A stretch of 64,000 nt of DNA from Cohnella rhizosphaerae (GTDB lineage Bacteria > Bacillota > Bacilli > Paenibacillales > Paenibacillaceae). The translations under genes and the position numbers were made by a program. Shown here one piece after another: positions 9,711 through 19,269 of the stretch. Every line of letters starts with the position of its first letter. Position 1 is the first letter of the stretch. Where the stretch lies: positions 310,001-374,000 of the forward strand of contig NZ_JAPDIA010000009.1 in assembly GCF_029525575.1 (NCBI RefSeq), in the 5' to 3' direction. The notes beneath the pieces were generated by a model. It made no database searches, was not told where the DNA came from, and saw only the letters and a list, made by a program, of their open reading frames with translations.

Positions 9711-11658
9711 CGGTCTTCTCCACCTCCCGAAGGGTTAGGCCAGTCTCATAAGGCAGCCGGACGACAAATGCAGTGCCTTCCCCGGGCGACGAGGAGCGGA
9801 TGCTCACGCCGAACGGCGCTCCGTAATACAAGCGCAGGCGTTGATGCACGTTCAGCAGGCCGATGCCGGCGGAAGAACGTTCGCCGTCGCGGGCATCTTC
9901 TTCAAGCGCATCCTCTTCGCGGAATCCAGCCTCCGCGTGAACCCGCTTTCGCAAGTCGCCGCCGGCCGCAGTCTCATAGATGGCTCCGGAATCGCCGGCA
10001 TCCGCGTCCGCCGTCTCCAACAGCCGTCTCAGCGACGCCAGCCGGTCAGGCGTCATACCGACGCCCCGATCGGCGACGGTCACGCAGTAGGCGTCGTCCT
10101 CCGCCGTCCCCTCGATGCCGATATACAGCGGCTTCTTGTTCTTGTAGCCGTGCATGAACACATTCTCGACGATCGGTTGAAGCGTCAGCCGCAGCGCCTG
10201 TACCCTGGCGGCGTCCGCTTCGCCGATCGCGACGTCCACCTGCAGCTTGGGGAACCTGGCCTGCTGAATGCTCAAGTAAGAGCGAATATGGGCCAGTTCC
10301 TCCTGCAGCGGCACATGCTGCCTGGAATTTCCTAGATTGTAGCGGAACAAGTGGGCCAGCGCCGTCGTCATCCGGCTGATCTCCCGGTTGTCGCTGACGA
10401 TCGCTTCGGAGTTGATGATCTCGAGCGAATTGTACAGGAAATGCGGATTAATGCGCGCCTGCATCGCCTGCAGCGCGGACTCCTTGTGCTTGATCGCGAG
10501 CTCCCGCTCCTTCAGCCTGGCGGAGTGGACCTCGAGCACGAGCCGGTTCAGTTCGCCCACCATCCGGTAGAAGCTGCGGAAGACGGAGCCGATCTCGTCG
10601 TGTTTGAGTCGCCTGCCGGGCTTGGGGACGGTAAAGTCGCCGGCCTCGACCTTGGCCATTAGCCGTCGGAGCTTGGTGAGCGGCCGGGTGAACGAGAATG
10701 AAAAGCCGGCGACGGCGGCTATGGCGACCAAGAGGAGGATAGCGGCGGCGACGAGCGACAGATTGCGCATCCGGATCATATTGCCGATCAGGTCGTGCAG
10801 GGAGATATCGGCGACGATAATCCAATCCGTCGAGCCGGAGAAGGCATAGAGCACGATCTTTTCCTCCCCGGACTGCCGCAGGCGAAAGGAGGTATTGCGG
10901 CGTTCGCCCTGGATGCGGTCCATAAATTCCTGCGGCAGGCTCGTATCCGTCAATGCGGGATCGGAATCGTAAATGACAGAGCCGTTAGAGTCGGCGATCC
11001 AGACGTTGAAGCTGCCCAGCGACACATTGCGGCTGATATGCTCGATCTGCCGCAGATTCAGGTCGACGATCAGCAGCCCTTCGTATCGGTACGTCGTATT
11101 GCTGTACAGCTTGCGCACGACGGTAAAGACCGGAGTCGTGCCCACCTTGCCGGTGCCGAGCACCTGGAAGTCGTCCATCTCGCCGATCCGCGTCATATAG
11201 CCGGCGTTGCGAATGCGGATCTCCTTCATGTCGAGCAGCTGGTCCGCTTCGCTGAAGTCGTGCATTTGCCGACCCGAGCTCGTGATCAGGGAGATGCCGA
11301 CAATGTCGGATCTGCCGTAGACCATCTGGGCGAACAGATCGTCCTCCACCTTTTCCGACAGCTGGAAATAAGCGTAGGGCGTGAGCGACGGGGAAGCGAG
11401 CAAGGTCTGGATCAGGGCATTGTTGAGAAAAGGGTAGGTCGAGTTGGCCAGATTCGTCACGTACAGGTCGAGATAATCGTTCGTCTGCTCAATGATGCGT
11501 TGGTTGGCTTCGATCGCCGATTGCTCGATTGTTTCCGTCGAGGAGCGATACCAGGACCACCCGATGACGAGCACCGGAAAACAGATGAAACAGACGATCA
11601 GCATGAGCAGTCTCTGATGGATCGTCAACGTGACACGGTGCTTAACCTGCTCCTCCAC
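9682..11658 (-). CDS. YesM-type sensor histidine kinase
   Basis: 658 residues. TM1 at about 14-33 is followed by an extracellular Cache-like sensor region of about 245 residues, TM2 at about 283-305, a HAMP segment (RPLTKLRRLMAKVEAGDFTV), the His_kinase domain with INPHFLYNSLE carrying the phospho-accepting His, and an HATPase domain (VENVFMHGYKNK, DRGVGM, GIGLLNVHQRL). The family phosphorylates the YesN partner in response to extracellular glycans or a loaded binding protein. An acidic insert near residues 560-590 (EEDALEEDARDGE) is unusual within the ATPase domain. It starts at the edge of an AT-rich region shared with the divergent GH18-type gene. Confidence 0.92.
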   Translation of the reverse strand: MEEQVKHRVTLTIHQRLLMLIVCFICFPVLVIGWSWYRSSTETIEQSAIEANQRIIEQTNDYLDLYVTNLANSTYPFLNNALIQTLLASPSLTPYAYFQLSEKVEDDLFAQMVYGRSDIVGISLITSSGRQMHDFSEADQLLDMKEIRIRNAGYMTRIGEMDDFQVLGTGKVGTTPVFTVVRKLYSNTTYRYEGLLIVDLNLRQIEHISRNVSLGSFNVWIADSNGSVIYDSDPALTDTSLPQEFMDRIQGERRNTSFRLRQSGEEKIVLYAFSGSTDWIIVADISLHDLIGNMIRMRNLSLVAAAILLLVAIAAVAGFSFSFTRPLTKLRRLMAKVEAGDFTVPKPGRRLKHDEIGSVFRSFYRMVGELNRLVLEVHSARLKERELAIKHKESALQAMQARINPHFLYNSLEIINSEAIVSDNREISRMTTALAHLFRYNLGNSRQHVPLQEELAHIRSYLSIQQARFPKLQVDVAIGEADAARVQALRLTLQPIVENVFMHGYKNKKPLYIGIEGTAEDDAYCVTVADRGVGMTPDRLASLRRLLETADADAGDSGAIYETAAGGDLRKRVHAEAGFREEDALEEDARDGERSSAGIGLLNVHQRLRLYYGAPFGVSIRSSSPGEGTAFVVRLPYETGLTLREVEKTDVSDDDRRG

Positions 11659-11913
11659 CGCCGCGGCTCATTCCCCTCCGGCATGCCTGTTATCGAATGA
11701 ATGTCTCACATTATAGCAAAAAAACACAAGTTGTATATGAAAATACATGTAAGATAAGCAAACATTTTTTTATACTCTGAACAAGAAAAAGAAGAAGGCG
11801 CTTTATAATAGCGCTTTACTCTGACATTTATAACGGGGAGGATCAGAGGAGGATCGATAGCGTTTATTCACGTCATTTTAACTAACATATTGATAGGCAG
11901 AGGAGGACGGTCC
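11659..11913. other. AT-rich divergent intergenic region
   Basis: This region separates the YesM gene (-) and the GH18-type gene (+). It is markedly AT-richer than the neighbouring genes. A TATAAT at 11804-11809 sits in the loop of a short GCGCT/AGCGC inverted repeat and could be the -10 of the rightward gene. No good -35 was seen at the normal distance. No coding potential was seen. Confidence 0.5.
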
Positions 11914-14166
11914 ATGCATCGCAGCGTTCAACGATTAGGATTGTGCCTGATGACGATGGTATTGCCCGCAGGCGCGCTCTTGCCGATGCCCAAGGCGGAA
12001 GCGGCTGCCGTACTGACGATTGACTCGCTCCAGGAGGGAGCCGTAGTGACGTCGGACATCAAGCGGATCGAAGGAACCTACGCAGGTGCCTACAACGTTC
12101 AACTGGTGGTCAACGGCGAGCGGATCTTCGATACGCACATGGTCGACCCGGACGGCGACGAGTCGGGCACCTGGTATTACGATCTCGACACGTCGGCCTA
12201 TCACGGAGAGGTGGAGCTGGCGGTACGCGCGGCGGACGTCGCCACACGGTACAATGCATGGTCGGATTTCCTGCGGTTCAGAGCCGTCCATCCGCAGGCA
12301 AGCGCACCTGAGATCGAGGTTGTTGCTCCGGCGGACGGCGCCGCGGTGAGCGGGACGGTGCAGATTCGTACCGAACCGGATGCGGTCAAACCGGTGCAGC
12401 GCGTACAGGTGCGGATCGACGGCGGACAATGGCTGGAGGCGGCGAAAAGCGGCAAACAGTACGTCTACGCCTGGAACGCTTCCGGTCAAGGTGACCGCAC
12501 GCACAGCATCGAGGCCCGCGTGATCGACCGCAACGGCAACATCGGCCGCAGCCTCACGACCTACGTGGACACCGGCGCGGGCTCGCATGAGACGACTGTG
12601 CCGGCCGATCAGGACCGGTCGATGTGGATCTGGGAGAACGCCTCTTACAACCTGATACTGAATCCCGGCTCGCGCACGGTGCTGGACGCCATGGCGTCCG
12701 ACACGACGACGTTCGGACAGGATGCGGTGACGACGTTATACTTGGGCGTAGGCGTTTATGACGGCATCGATATGCTGGAGGACGAGCGCGACCGCGTTCG
12801 CAGCTTTGTCTCCTGGGCGCATGATCGCGGGTACCGAGTACAGGCGCTGATCGCAGGCGGCACGAATCCGCCGTACTTCGGGACGTACGCGCGTTACCGG
12901 GAACAGGCCGTTCGCGAGTTCGAAAAGGTGCTGAACTACAATCTGGCTTCGGCTGACGGCGAGCGGTTCGACGGCATCAACCTGGATACCGAGCCTTACA
13001 GCCTGCCGGATTTTCATACAAGCTATCCCGACGTGCAGATTCAGTATCTCGACATGCTGGAGGCGCTCATGCAGCGCAAGCAAGCGTCGGGTCTTGGGCT
13101 CGCCGTAGGGGCGGCCATCCCGAGGTGGTACGATTCGTCGGCCTCGGCCGCAAGCATCGATTGGCACGGCGCGGTCAAGTGGATGTCCCAGCACATCCAA
13201 GATACGGCGGATTATATCTCCATCATGGATTATCGGGATCAGGCGGAAGGCAGCGTCGGCATCATCCAGCAAGCCCAGGGCGAGCTCGATTATGCGCTGT
13301 CGATCGGCAAGCCGAAGTCGGTCGTCGTAGGCGTGGAAACGAAGGACATCGCCGACGGCGGCGATCCGGAGACGATCAGCTTCAACGAGGAAGGACGCGC
13401 CTATATGGAGGCCGAGCTCGATGAAGTCTACGCGGCGATCGGCAGCCACCCGGCATTCGGCGGCATCGCGCTGCATCACTACGACTCGCTTCTGCTGCTG
13501 CCGTCGGCATGGGGACCGGGCGCCGTCTACTGGCAGCCGCCCGCCGATACGCAGGCGCCGACCGCGATCGGCGGTACGCCGACGGCGACGGCCTTCGATT
13601 ACCAGCGGATCGACCTCGCGTACGGCAGAGCTTATGACGACGGTGAACTGAAGGAATACCGCATCTACCGCGGCGACAGTCCCGACTTTTTACCGTCGCC
13701 CGAGCGGCTCGCCGGCACCTCCAGAGGGCTTGGCTTCAAGGATACGGGCCTGCTGCCGGATACGGTCTATTATTACAAAGTCGCCGCCGTCGATCTGGCG
13801 GGCCACGAAGGACCTGCATCTGCGGTTGTCTCGGCCCGCACGGCCGTCACCGAGCTTAAGCCGATGATCGTCAGCGACATCGACGTCGTCTATGCCGCCT
13901 CGAAGGCGACGGTCACGCTCCGGGTGTCCGATCTCGCGACGGGCGCGGGCATCCCGGCTTCGGTGCACGGCAGATTCACGGCGATGGCCGGACGGTTCGT
14001 AGACGGGACGGCGGGCGCGAGCGGCACGTACGTCGCTTCGTCCGAGACGATATCGGCCGCCTCCGGCGAGATCGGCTTCGCGCCGACGCGTATCCTGGCC
14101 GCCGGCTACTACTGGGCTTCGGCCTACGACACCAAGGAAGCGCCTGCGACGGTCTGGCCGTCCTGA
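11914..14166 (+). CDS. Secreted GH18-type protein with Ig-like and FN3-like domains
   Basis: The ATG at 11914 is chosen because AGGAGG lies 7 bases upstream; a TTG at 11890 has no such site. The product has about 750 residues with a signal peptide ending near KAEA. Two bacterial Ig-like domains (about 33-125 and 130-225) precede a TIM-barrel region of about 230-545. The motif FDGINLDTE at residue 352 fits the GH18 active-site signature, with Glu as catalytic acid, and YISIMDY resembles the GH18 substrate-assisting strand. An FN3-like domain (about 547-645) and a further beta domain close the protein. It precedes a CUT1 sugar transporter, suggesting that it releases oligosaccharides for uptake. 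Chitin-type versus other substrates cannot be decided. Confidence 0.75.
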   Translation: MHRSVQRLGLCLMTMVLPAGALLPMPKAEAAAVLTIDSLQEGAVVTSDIKRIEGTYAGAYNVQLVVNGERIFDTHMVDPDGDESGTWYYDLDTSAYHGEVELAVRAADVATRYNAWSDFLRFRAVHPQASAPEIEVVAPADGAAVSGTVQIRTEPDAVKPVQRVQVRIDGGQWLEAAKSGKQYVYAWNASGQGDRTHSIEARVIDRNGNIGRSLTTYVDTGAGSHETTVPADQDRSMWIWENASYNLILNPGSRTVLDAMASDTTTFGQDAVTTLYLGVGVYDGIDMLEDERDRVRSFVSWAHDRGYRVQALIAGGTNPPYFGTYARYREQAVREFEKVLNYNLASADGERFDGINLDTEPYSLPDFHTSYPDVQIQYLDMLEALMQRKQASGLGLAVGAAIPRWYDSSASAASIDWHGAVKWMSQHIQDTADYISIMDYRDQAEGSVGIIQQAQGELDYALSIGKPKSVVVGVETKDIADGGDPETISFNEEGRAYMEAELDEVYAAIGSHPAFGGIALHHYDSLLLLPSAWGPGAVYWQPPADTQAPTAIGGTPTATAFDYQRIDLAYGRAYDDGELKEYRIYRGDSPDFLPSPERLAGTSRGLGFKDTGLLPDTVYYYKVAAVDLAGHEGPASAVVSARTAVTELKPMIVSDIDVVYAASKATVTLRVSDLATGAGIPASVHGRFTAMAGRFVDGTAGASGTYVASSETISAASGEIGFAPTRILAAGYYWASAYDTKEAPATVWPS

Positions 14167-14228
14167 CATATTAGGTTTCGCAAATATATCAACTCGCACG
14201 CACCTTACCTATAGGAGATGATTGAACG

Positions 14229-15644
14229 ATGGCGATTACCTGGAAAAAAACGATGCTGGCGGCGTCCTTGACGCTGACGCTGGCCGCAACCGGCTGCGGA
14301 AGCAACAATGCGAACAACGGAGCAAGCAGCGAAGGAGCGAGCGGGAGCGCATCCGCACCGGCTTCCTCGTCCGACACCGGCGCATCCGCTTCGGCGTCCG
14401 CCGCCTCCGGCGAGAAGGTCGACATCTTGCTCGGCTACTACTCCGACGAGAAATCCGACTCGAAGATGAAGGAGCTCATCGGCCAGTTCACCGCGGCGCA
14501 TCCGAATATCAACGTCAAGACCCAGAGCGCGCCGTACGGCCAGTTCTATCAGAAGCTGGACACGCAGATCGCGGCCGGCACCGCCCCGGACGTCTGGCTC
14601 TCCGACGGCGTCTACGTCATGAAGTACGCCGAGCGGGGCGCGGCCAAGGATCTTACCGACTGGATCGCCAAGGACCTGAAGGCCGACGATTATTACGGGC
14701 TCGAATACAACAAGGACGCGAACGGCAGATACTGGGGCGTACCGCAGGGCATCCAGGTCGGCGTGCTTTTTTACAACAAGGACATGTTCGACAAAGCCGG
14801 CGTCGCGTATCCGACGGACGACTGGACGTGGGAGGATCTGAAGACCAATGCCGCCAAGCTGACGATCGACGCCAAGGGCATGACGGAAGGCGAGAGCGGC
14901 TTCGACAAAAACAACGTGAATCAGTTCGGGCTCACCTTTTTCAGCATCACGGAAGGCTGGTTCTCGGTGCTTAAATCCTACGGCGGCGGCGTGCTGGACG
15001 AGACCGGCAAGAAATCGGCGATCGACTCCGCGCAGAACAAGCAGGCGTTCGAATGGATCGTCGACGGCATGAACCGCGGCATCGTTACCGACCCCGTCGA
15101 CCTGAAGAGCTTCCAGAGCAATACGGCCGTCTTCCCGAGCGGATCGGCGGCGATGCGGATCGGCCTGTACGCCCGCGTGCTGGCGGCGAACGAAGCCGGA
15201 CTGAACTACGACGTGACCGTGCTGCCCAAGGGCCCGGACGGCAAGCGCGTCGCGCCGGTCATCGCGAACTCCTGGGTCGTCAACGCCAAGTCGAGCGACG
15301 CCAAGGCGCAGGCCGCTTGGGAATGGATCAAATACTGGGCGACGCAGGACGACGTGCAGAAGCAGTGGGCGGAGCTCGGCGAGGCCGTCCCGGTCAAGAA
15401 GTCCGTCGCGAACTCCGATGTCTTCCTGAAGGCGGGCGCGCAGCCGGCGAACCGCCAAGCCTTCCTCGACAGCCTCGGTTTCGCCCAGACGCTGGACGTG
15501 AACGCCGTATGGGAAGAGTGGGTCGGCAAGTTCAACGACAACGCCCAAAAGGCCTTCCTCGGCGACACGTCGATCGACGATGCGCTGAAGAGCGCCAATA
15601 CCGACGTGCAGAAGGTGCTCGACGACTTCTATCTCAACAAGTAA
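14229..15644 (+). CDS. Sugar ABC transporter substrate-binding lipoprotein (CUT1)
   Basis: 471 residues. The lipoprotein signal ends LAATGC, with Cys23 as the lipidated residue, followed by an Asn/Ser/Ala-rich linker. The rest is a family-1 extracellular solute-binding fold (VDILLGYYSDEKSDSKMKEL, APDVWLSDG, GVLFYNKDMFDKAG, AMRIGLYAR, SWVVNAKS). An AGGAGATG site precedes the ATG. It is followed by two permease genes at short spacings of 26 and 27 bases, forming a standard CUT1 operon without its own ATPase, as usual where a shared MsmK/MsmX-type ATPase serves several importers. The sugar is unknown; the neighbouring GH51 and GH18-type enzymes suggest plant or cell-wall oligosaccharides. Confidence 0.93.
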   Translation: MAITWKKTMLAASLTLTLAATGCGSNNANNGASSEGASGSASAPASSSDTGASASASAASGEKVDILLGYYSDEKSDSKMKELIGQFTAAHPNINVKTQSAPYGQFYQKLDTQIAAGTAPDVWLSDGVYVMKYAERGAAKDLTDWIAKDLKADDYYGLEYNKDANGRYWGVPQGIQVGVLFYNKDMFDKAGVAYPTDDWTWEDLKTNAAKLTIDAKGMTEGESGFDKNNVNQFGLTFFSITEGWFSVLKSYGGGVLDETGKKSAIDSAQNKQAFEWIVDGMNRGIVTDPVDLKSFQSNTAVFPSGSAAMRIGLYARVLAANEAGLNYDVTVLPKGPDGKRVAPVIANSWVVNAKSSDAKAQAAWEWIKYWATQDDVQKQWAELGEAVPVKKSVANSDVFLKAGAQPANRQAFLDSLGFAQTLDVNAVWEEWVGKFNDNAQKAFLGDTSIDDALKSANTDVQKVLDDFYLNK

Positions 15645-15670
15645 AGCTAGCTTAGAGAGGCGGAATTCCG

Positions 15671-16627
15671 ATGGACCAGACGATCAAGCAGGCCGGACGA
15701 CCGGATTCCCGGGCGTTCCCGGCCGCCAGGCGGAAGCGGTTCTCTTCGGAGGGCAGGTGGGGACTGATCATGGTCTCCCCTTACCTGATACACTTTTTCG
15801 TATTCGTCGCGGGGCCGCTGGCGGCCTCGCTCTACTTCAGCTTTTCGGACTACGACATGCTGAACCCGCCCAAGTGGGCCGGGCTGGACAACTTCGCGCG
15901 GATGGCGGACGATCCGCTCTTCTGGCGGTCGCTGTGGAACACGTTATACTTCGCCGTGCTGTTCGTGCCGCTGCAGACGCTGCTGGCGCTCGTGCTGGCC
16001 GTCGTGCTCAACCAGAAGCTCAAGGGACTCAAGTGGTTCCGGATGGCGCACTTCATTCCGGTCATCTCCTCCTGGACGGTCATTCTATACGTTGCGGACG
16101 CGATCTTCAATCCGCGGTTCGGCATGGCCAACGCGCTGCTGACCCGGCTCGGACTGGACCCGCAGCGGTGGCTGCAGGACGAGGCGCTGGCGATCCCGCT
16201 GCTCGTGATCATCGCCGTATGGAAGGGCATCGGCTACATCATGGTCATCTATCTGGCGGGACTGCAAAGCGTGCCGGGCGATCTGTACGAGGCCGGCGAG
16301 ATCGACGGGGCTGGCGCGCTTCGCAAGTTCAAGTCCATCACGCTGCCGATGATCTCGCCGACGACCTTCCTCGTCGTCATCATGAGCACGATCTCGACTT
16401 TCCAGGCGTTCGAGCAGATCTACGTGCTGACGGGCAGGGGCGATATGGGCTCGGCCGGCGGGCCGAACAACGCCGCGATGGTGCTCATGCTGGACCTGTA
16501 CCGCGAAGGGTTCACCTATATGCGGATGGGCTACGCGTCCGCGATCGCCTGGGTGCTGTTCATGATTCTGTTCGCCCTGACCATGCTGCAGCTGTGGGGG
16601 CAAAAAAAGTGGGTCCATTACGATTAG
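15671..16627 (+). CDS. ABC sugar permease, MalF/UgpA type
   Basis: 318 residues with about six membrane helices. The N-terminus is basic, then GLIMVSPYLIHFFVFVAGPLAASLYFS. The cytoplasmic EAA loop reads YEAGEIDGAGALRKFKSITLPM, which contacts the ATPase. It lies between the binding protein and the second permease and forms the transmembrane pore with the latter. Confidence 0.93.
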   Translation: MDQTIKQAGRPDSRAFPAARRKRFSSEGRWGLIMVSPYLIHFFVFVAGPLAASLYFSFSDYDMLNPPKWAGLDNFARMADDPLFWRSLWNTLYFAVLFVPLQTLLALVLAVVLNQKLKGLKWFRMAHFIPVISSWTVILYVADAIFNPRFGMANALLTRLGLDPQRWLQDEALAIPLLVIIAVWKGIGYIMVIYLAGLQSVPGDLYEAGEIDGAGALRKFKSITLPMISPTTFLVVIMSTISTFQAFEQIYVLTGRGDMGSAGGPNNAAMVLMLDLYREGFTYMRMGYASAIAWVLFMILFALTMLQLWGQKKWVHYD

Positions 16628-16654
16628 GACCCGCGGCGGGAAGGAGATCGGCAT

Positions 16655-17479
16655 ATGAAGCATAAGAGATGGTCCAGAGCGGCCGCTTACCTCGCCATCG
16701 CGATCAGCTCGCTGATCATGATCGTGCCTTTTGTCACGACGCTGATGAATTCGCTCAAAACCTACAAGGAATATACCTCCGTGCCGCCCAGATGGATTCC
16801 GGAGACGCTCCAGTGGTCCAACTACGCGAAGGTGCTGGAGCTCGGCAACTTCGGCCAATATACGCTGAACAGCCTGTACGTCGCGGCGCTGTCCGTGGCG
16901 GGTGCGGTATTCTCCTGCTCGCTGGTAGGCTATGCGTTCGCAAGGCTTCGCTTCCCGATGAAGAGCGCGCTGTTCGTCATGGTGCTCGGCACGATGATGA
17001 TCCCGCCCGTCGTCATCATCATTCCGCACTTCATTATTTTCAACAATATGCGCCTGCTGGACACGCTGACCCCGTTGTGGGTCATCGAGTGGCTGGCCCA
17101 GCCGTTCGGCATCTTCCTGATGCGGCAGGCGTTCATGAACATACCCAAGGAGTACGAGGAGTCGGCCAAGATGGAAGGGTGCAATCCCTTCCAGATCTAT
17201 CTGCGCATCTTCGTCCCGATGGCCAATCCGACGATCGCCACCCTCGTCATCTTCACCTTCATGGGCAAATGGAACGAGATTCTCGCGCCAGTCATCTATC
17301 TGACGACCAACGAGAAGTTCACGCTGCCGATCGGCATTCTGTCCCTCGGCGGGCAATGGGTCGGCAACGAGCAGCTCATGGTCGCGGCGGCGCTGATCAG
17401 CCTGATTCCGATCCTGGCGCTGTTCCTGTTCGCGGAGAAGTACTTCGTGCAGAACCATGCCAGCTCCGGCATCAAGTGA
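16655..17479 (+). CDS. ABC sugar permease, MalG/UgpE type
   Basis: 274 residues, six predicted helices, with an EAA loop (YEESAKMEGCNPFQIYLRIFVPM). A GGAAGGAG site is located 7 bases before the ATG. It is the last gene of the CUT1 operon and is followed by a terminator. Confidence 0.93.
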   Translation: MKHKRWSRAAAYLAIAISSLIMIVPFVTTLMNSLKTYKEYTSVPPRWIPETLQWSNYAKVLELGNFGQYTLNSLYVAALSVAGAVFSCSLVGYAFARLRFPMKSALFVMVLGTMMIPPVVIIIPHFIIFNNMRLLDTLTPLWVIEWLAQPFGIFLMRQAFMNIPKEYEESAKMEGCNPFQIYLRIFVPMANPTIATLVIFTFMGKWNEILAPVIYLTTNEKFTLPIGILSLGGQWVGNEQLMVAAALISLIPILALFLFAEKYFVQNHASSGIK

Positions 17480-17550
17480 GGAGTGCGGGCGGTAGGTCGC
17501 AGGCGTGCCGAACGCTGTTGTGCGGTAACATCGCATATGTCCGCATCATC

Positions 17551-17601
17551 GACCGGAAACAGTCGGGGATCAATTTCCCAACGCCGTTTCCGGTCTTTTT
17601 T
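17551..17601. terminator. Terminator between the CUT1 operon and GH51 gene
   Basis: GACCGGAAAC (17551-17560) pairs with GTTTCCGGTC (17586-17595) and is followed by T-rich sequence. It lies between converging genes and may serve both. Confidence 0.85.
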
Positions 17602-17613
17602 GGTTTTTTTCGA

Positions 17614-19126
17614 TCAGCCCTTCGTCGTCGCGATCCGAATAACGTTCCAAGAAGCGCGGCCGAGCACGGCTTGCACACGTCCTTGATCGATCTTGGACTC
17701 GCCGCCCTTCCGGGGAACGACCCGGTTTGGATTTGACTTGGTGTTGGTGGCCTTCAAATCGTCGCTTTCCAGCACGATGTGCTCCAGCAGACGCGTTTCG
17801 CCGAAGCTGCGTACGTCGACGTCGAGCGCCATCGATTCTTCCAGGTGACGGTTCACTGCAAAAATCGTCAGGACGCCTTGTTCTTCGTCGAACACGCTGA
17901 CCGATTCCAGGTAAGGAACGTCGGTGAAATCCTTGGCGTCGTACTTTGGAGAATAGACGATCGATTGCAGAACCGTGCCTCTGCCGTAGTTCGAAGCGTG
18001 GAGAAACGGATAGTAGGTCGTCTGCAGCCAGAGCGAACCGCCCGTCTCCGTCATGATCGGCGCGATCGTGTTGATCAGTTGGGCGAGACAGCCCATTTTC
18101 ACCCGGTCGGCATGCTTCAGCATCGTGATCAGATAGCATCCGACGGCCAGCGCGTCTTCGAAGGTGTACGCGTCCTCGAACTCGGGCGGCGCGATCTGCC
18201 AGCGTTCGCTCGCGCGGCTTGAGCCGATCGAGTGCCAGACGTTCCATTCGTCGAGCGACAGCATGATTTTTTTGTTGCTGCGCTTTTTCGCCTGAACGTA
18301 ATCGGCGATCGAAGCTACGCCCCCGATGAACTGGTCGAGATCTAGCGAGCTGGCCAGGAAATTGGCCGTATCGCCCGCGTTATTGTTGTAATAAGCGTGC
18401 AGCGAAAGATAGTCGACCTGATCGTAAGCGAGGTCGAGGACGGTCGCTTCCCATTCGGCGAACGTCGGCATGCCTCTGGAGGAGCTGCCGCAGGCGACGA
18501 GCTCGATCGTCGGATCGACCCAGCGCATCACTTTTCCCGTCTCGTTGGCAATACGTCCGTACTCGACCGCGGTTTTCGCGCCGATCTGCCAGGGACCGTC
18601 CATCTCGTTGCCCAGACACCACGTCTTGAAGCGATGGGGCTCGCGATAGCCATGGGCGATGCGCATGTCGCTGTAGTAGGAGTCGGAAGGGTGGTTGCAG
18701 TATTCGACGAGATTTCTCGCGGCGTCGGGGCCGCGCGTGCCGAGGTTGACGGCCATCATCACTTCACTGCCGGCCAGCTTGGCCCAATCCGCGAATTCGT
18801 TCGTGCCGACGGCGTTCGTCTCGGTCGTCCACCAGGCCAGCTCCAGCTTCTGCTTGCGCTCGGACTTGGGGCCGACGCCGTCCTCCCAGTTGTAGCCGGA
18901 CACGAAGTTGCCGCCAGGATAGCGAATGATCGGGACCTGAAGCGCGCGGATCGCCTCTAGCGTGTCCCGGCGGAAGCCGTTCTCGTCCGCAGTCGGATGA
19001 CCGGGCTCGTAAATCCCTCCGTATACGGCGCGTCCCAAATGTTCGATAAAGGAACCGTACATCCGGGGGATCCACGGCGGAGATGGCGAAATGTTTGTCG
19101 ATCAGCATATGAGAGCGGATTGTCAT
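17614..19126 (-). CDS. GH51 alpha-L-arabinofuranosidase (one frame break)
   Basis: Corrected length is 503 residues, the usual GH51 size. The start at 19126 (MTIRSHMLIDKHF) has a TAAGGTGGT site. One extra base in the G5 run at 19065-19069 separates the first 20 codons from the rest; removing it gives AVDPRMYGSFIEHLGRA, a typical GH51 N-terminus. The acid/base Glu is in GNEMDGPW (residue about 174) and the nucleophile Glu in DEWNVW (about 293), essentially the positions known for the T-6 enzyme. There is no signal peptide, so it acts on arabino-oligosaccharides inside the cell. It is divergent from an ArsR-like regulator with a palindromic operator candidate between them and converges on a CUT1 importer. 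Confidence 0.93.
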
Positions 19127-19143
19127 AAGTGGACCACCTTAGG

Positions 19144-19161
19144 ATTAAGTTTAAACTTAAT
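19144..19161. promoter_or_regulatory. Perfect 18-bp palindrome, operator candidate
   Basis: ATTAAGTTTAAACTTAAT is its own reverse complement and lies 18 bases upstream of the GH51 start codon within an AT-rich divergent region. Winged-helix dimers of the ArsR type bind such palindromes, and the adjacent gene encodes one. Repression of GH51 by that protein is an inference. Confidence 0.6.
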
Positions 19162-19269
19162 TCATTTAAATGTTGAAATCTGATAATATTCGTAACATAA
19201 TCGAATTTAGCAGACAATCATTTATTGCAGGATTTAATTAAAACAAAATCCTTAACGGATGGTGAGCAA

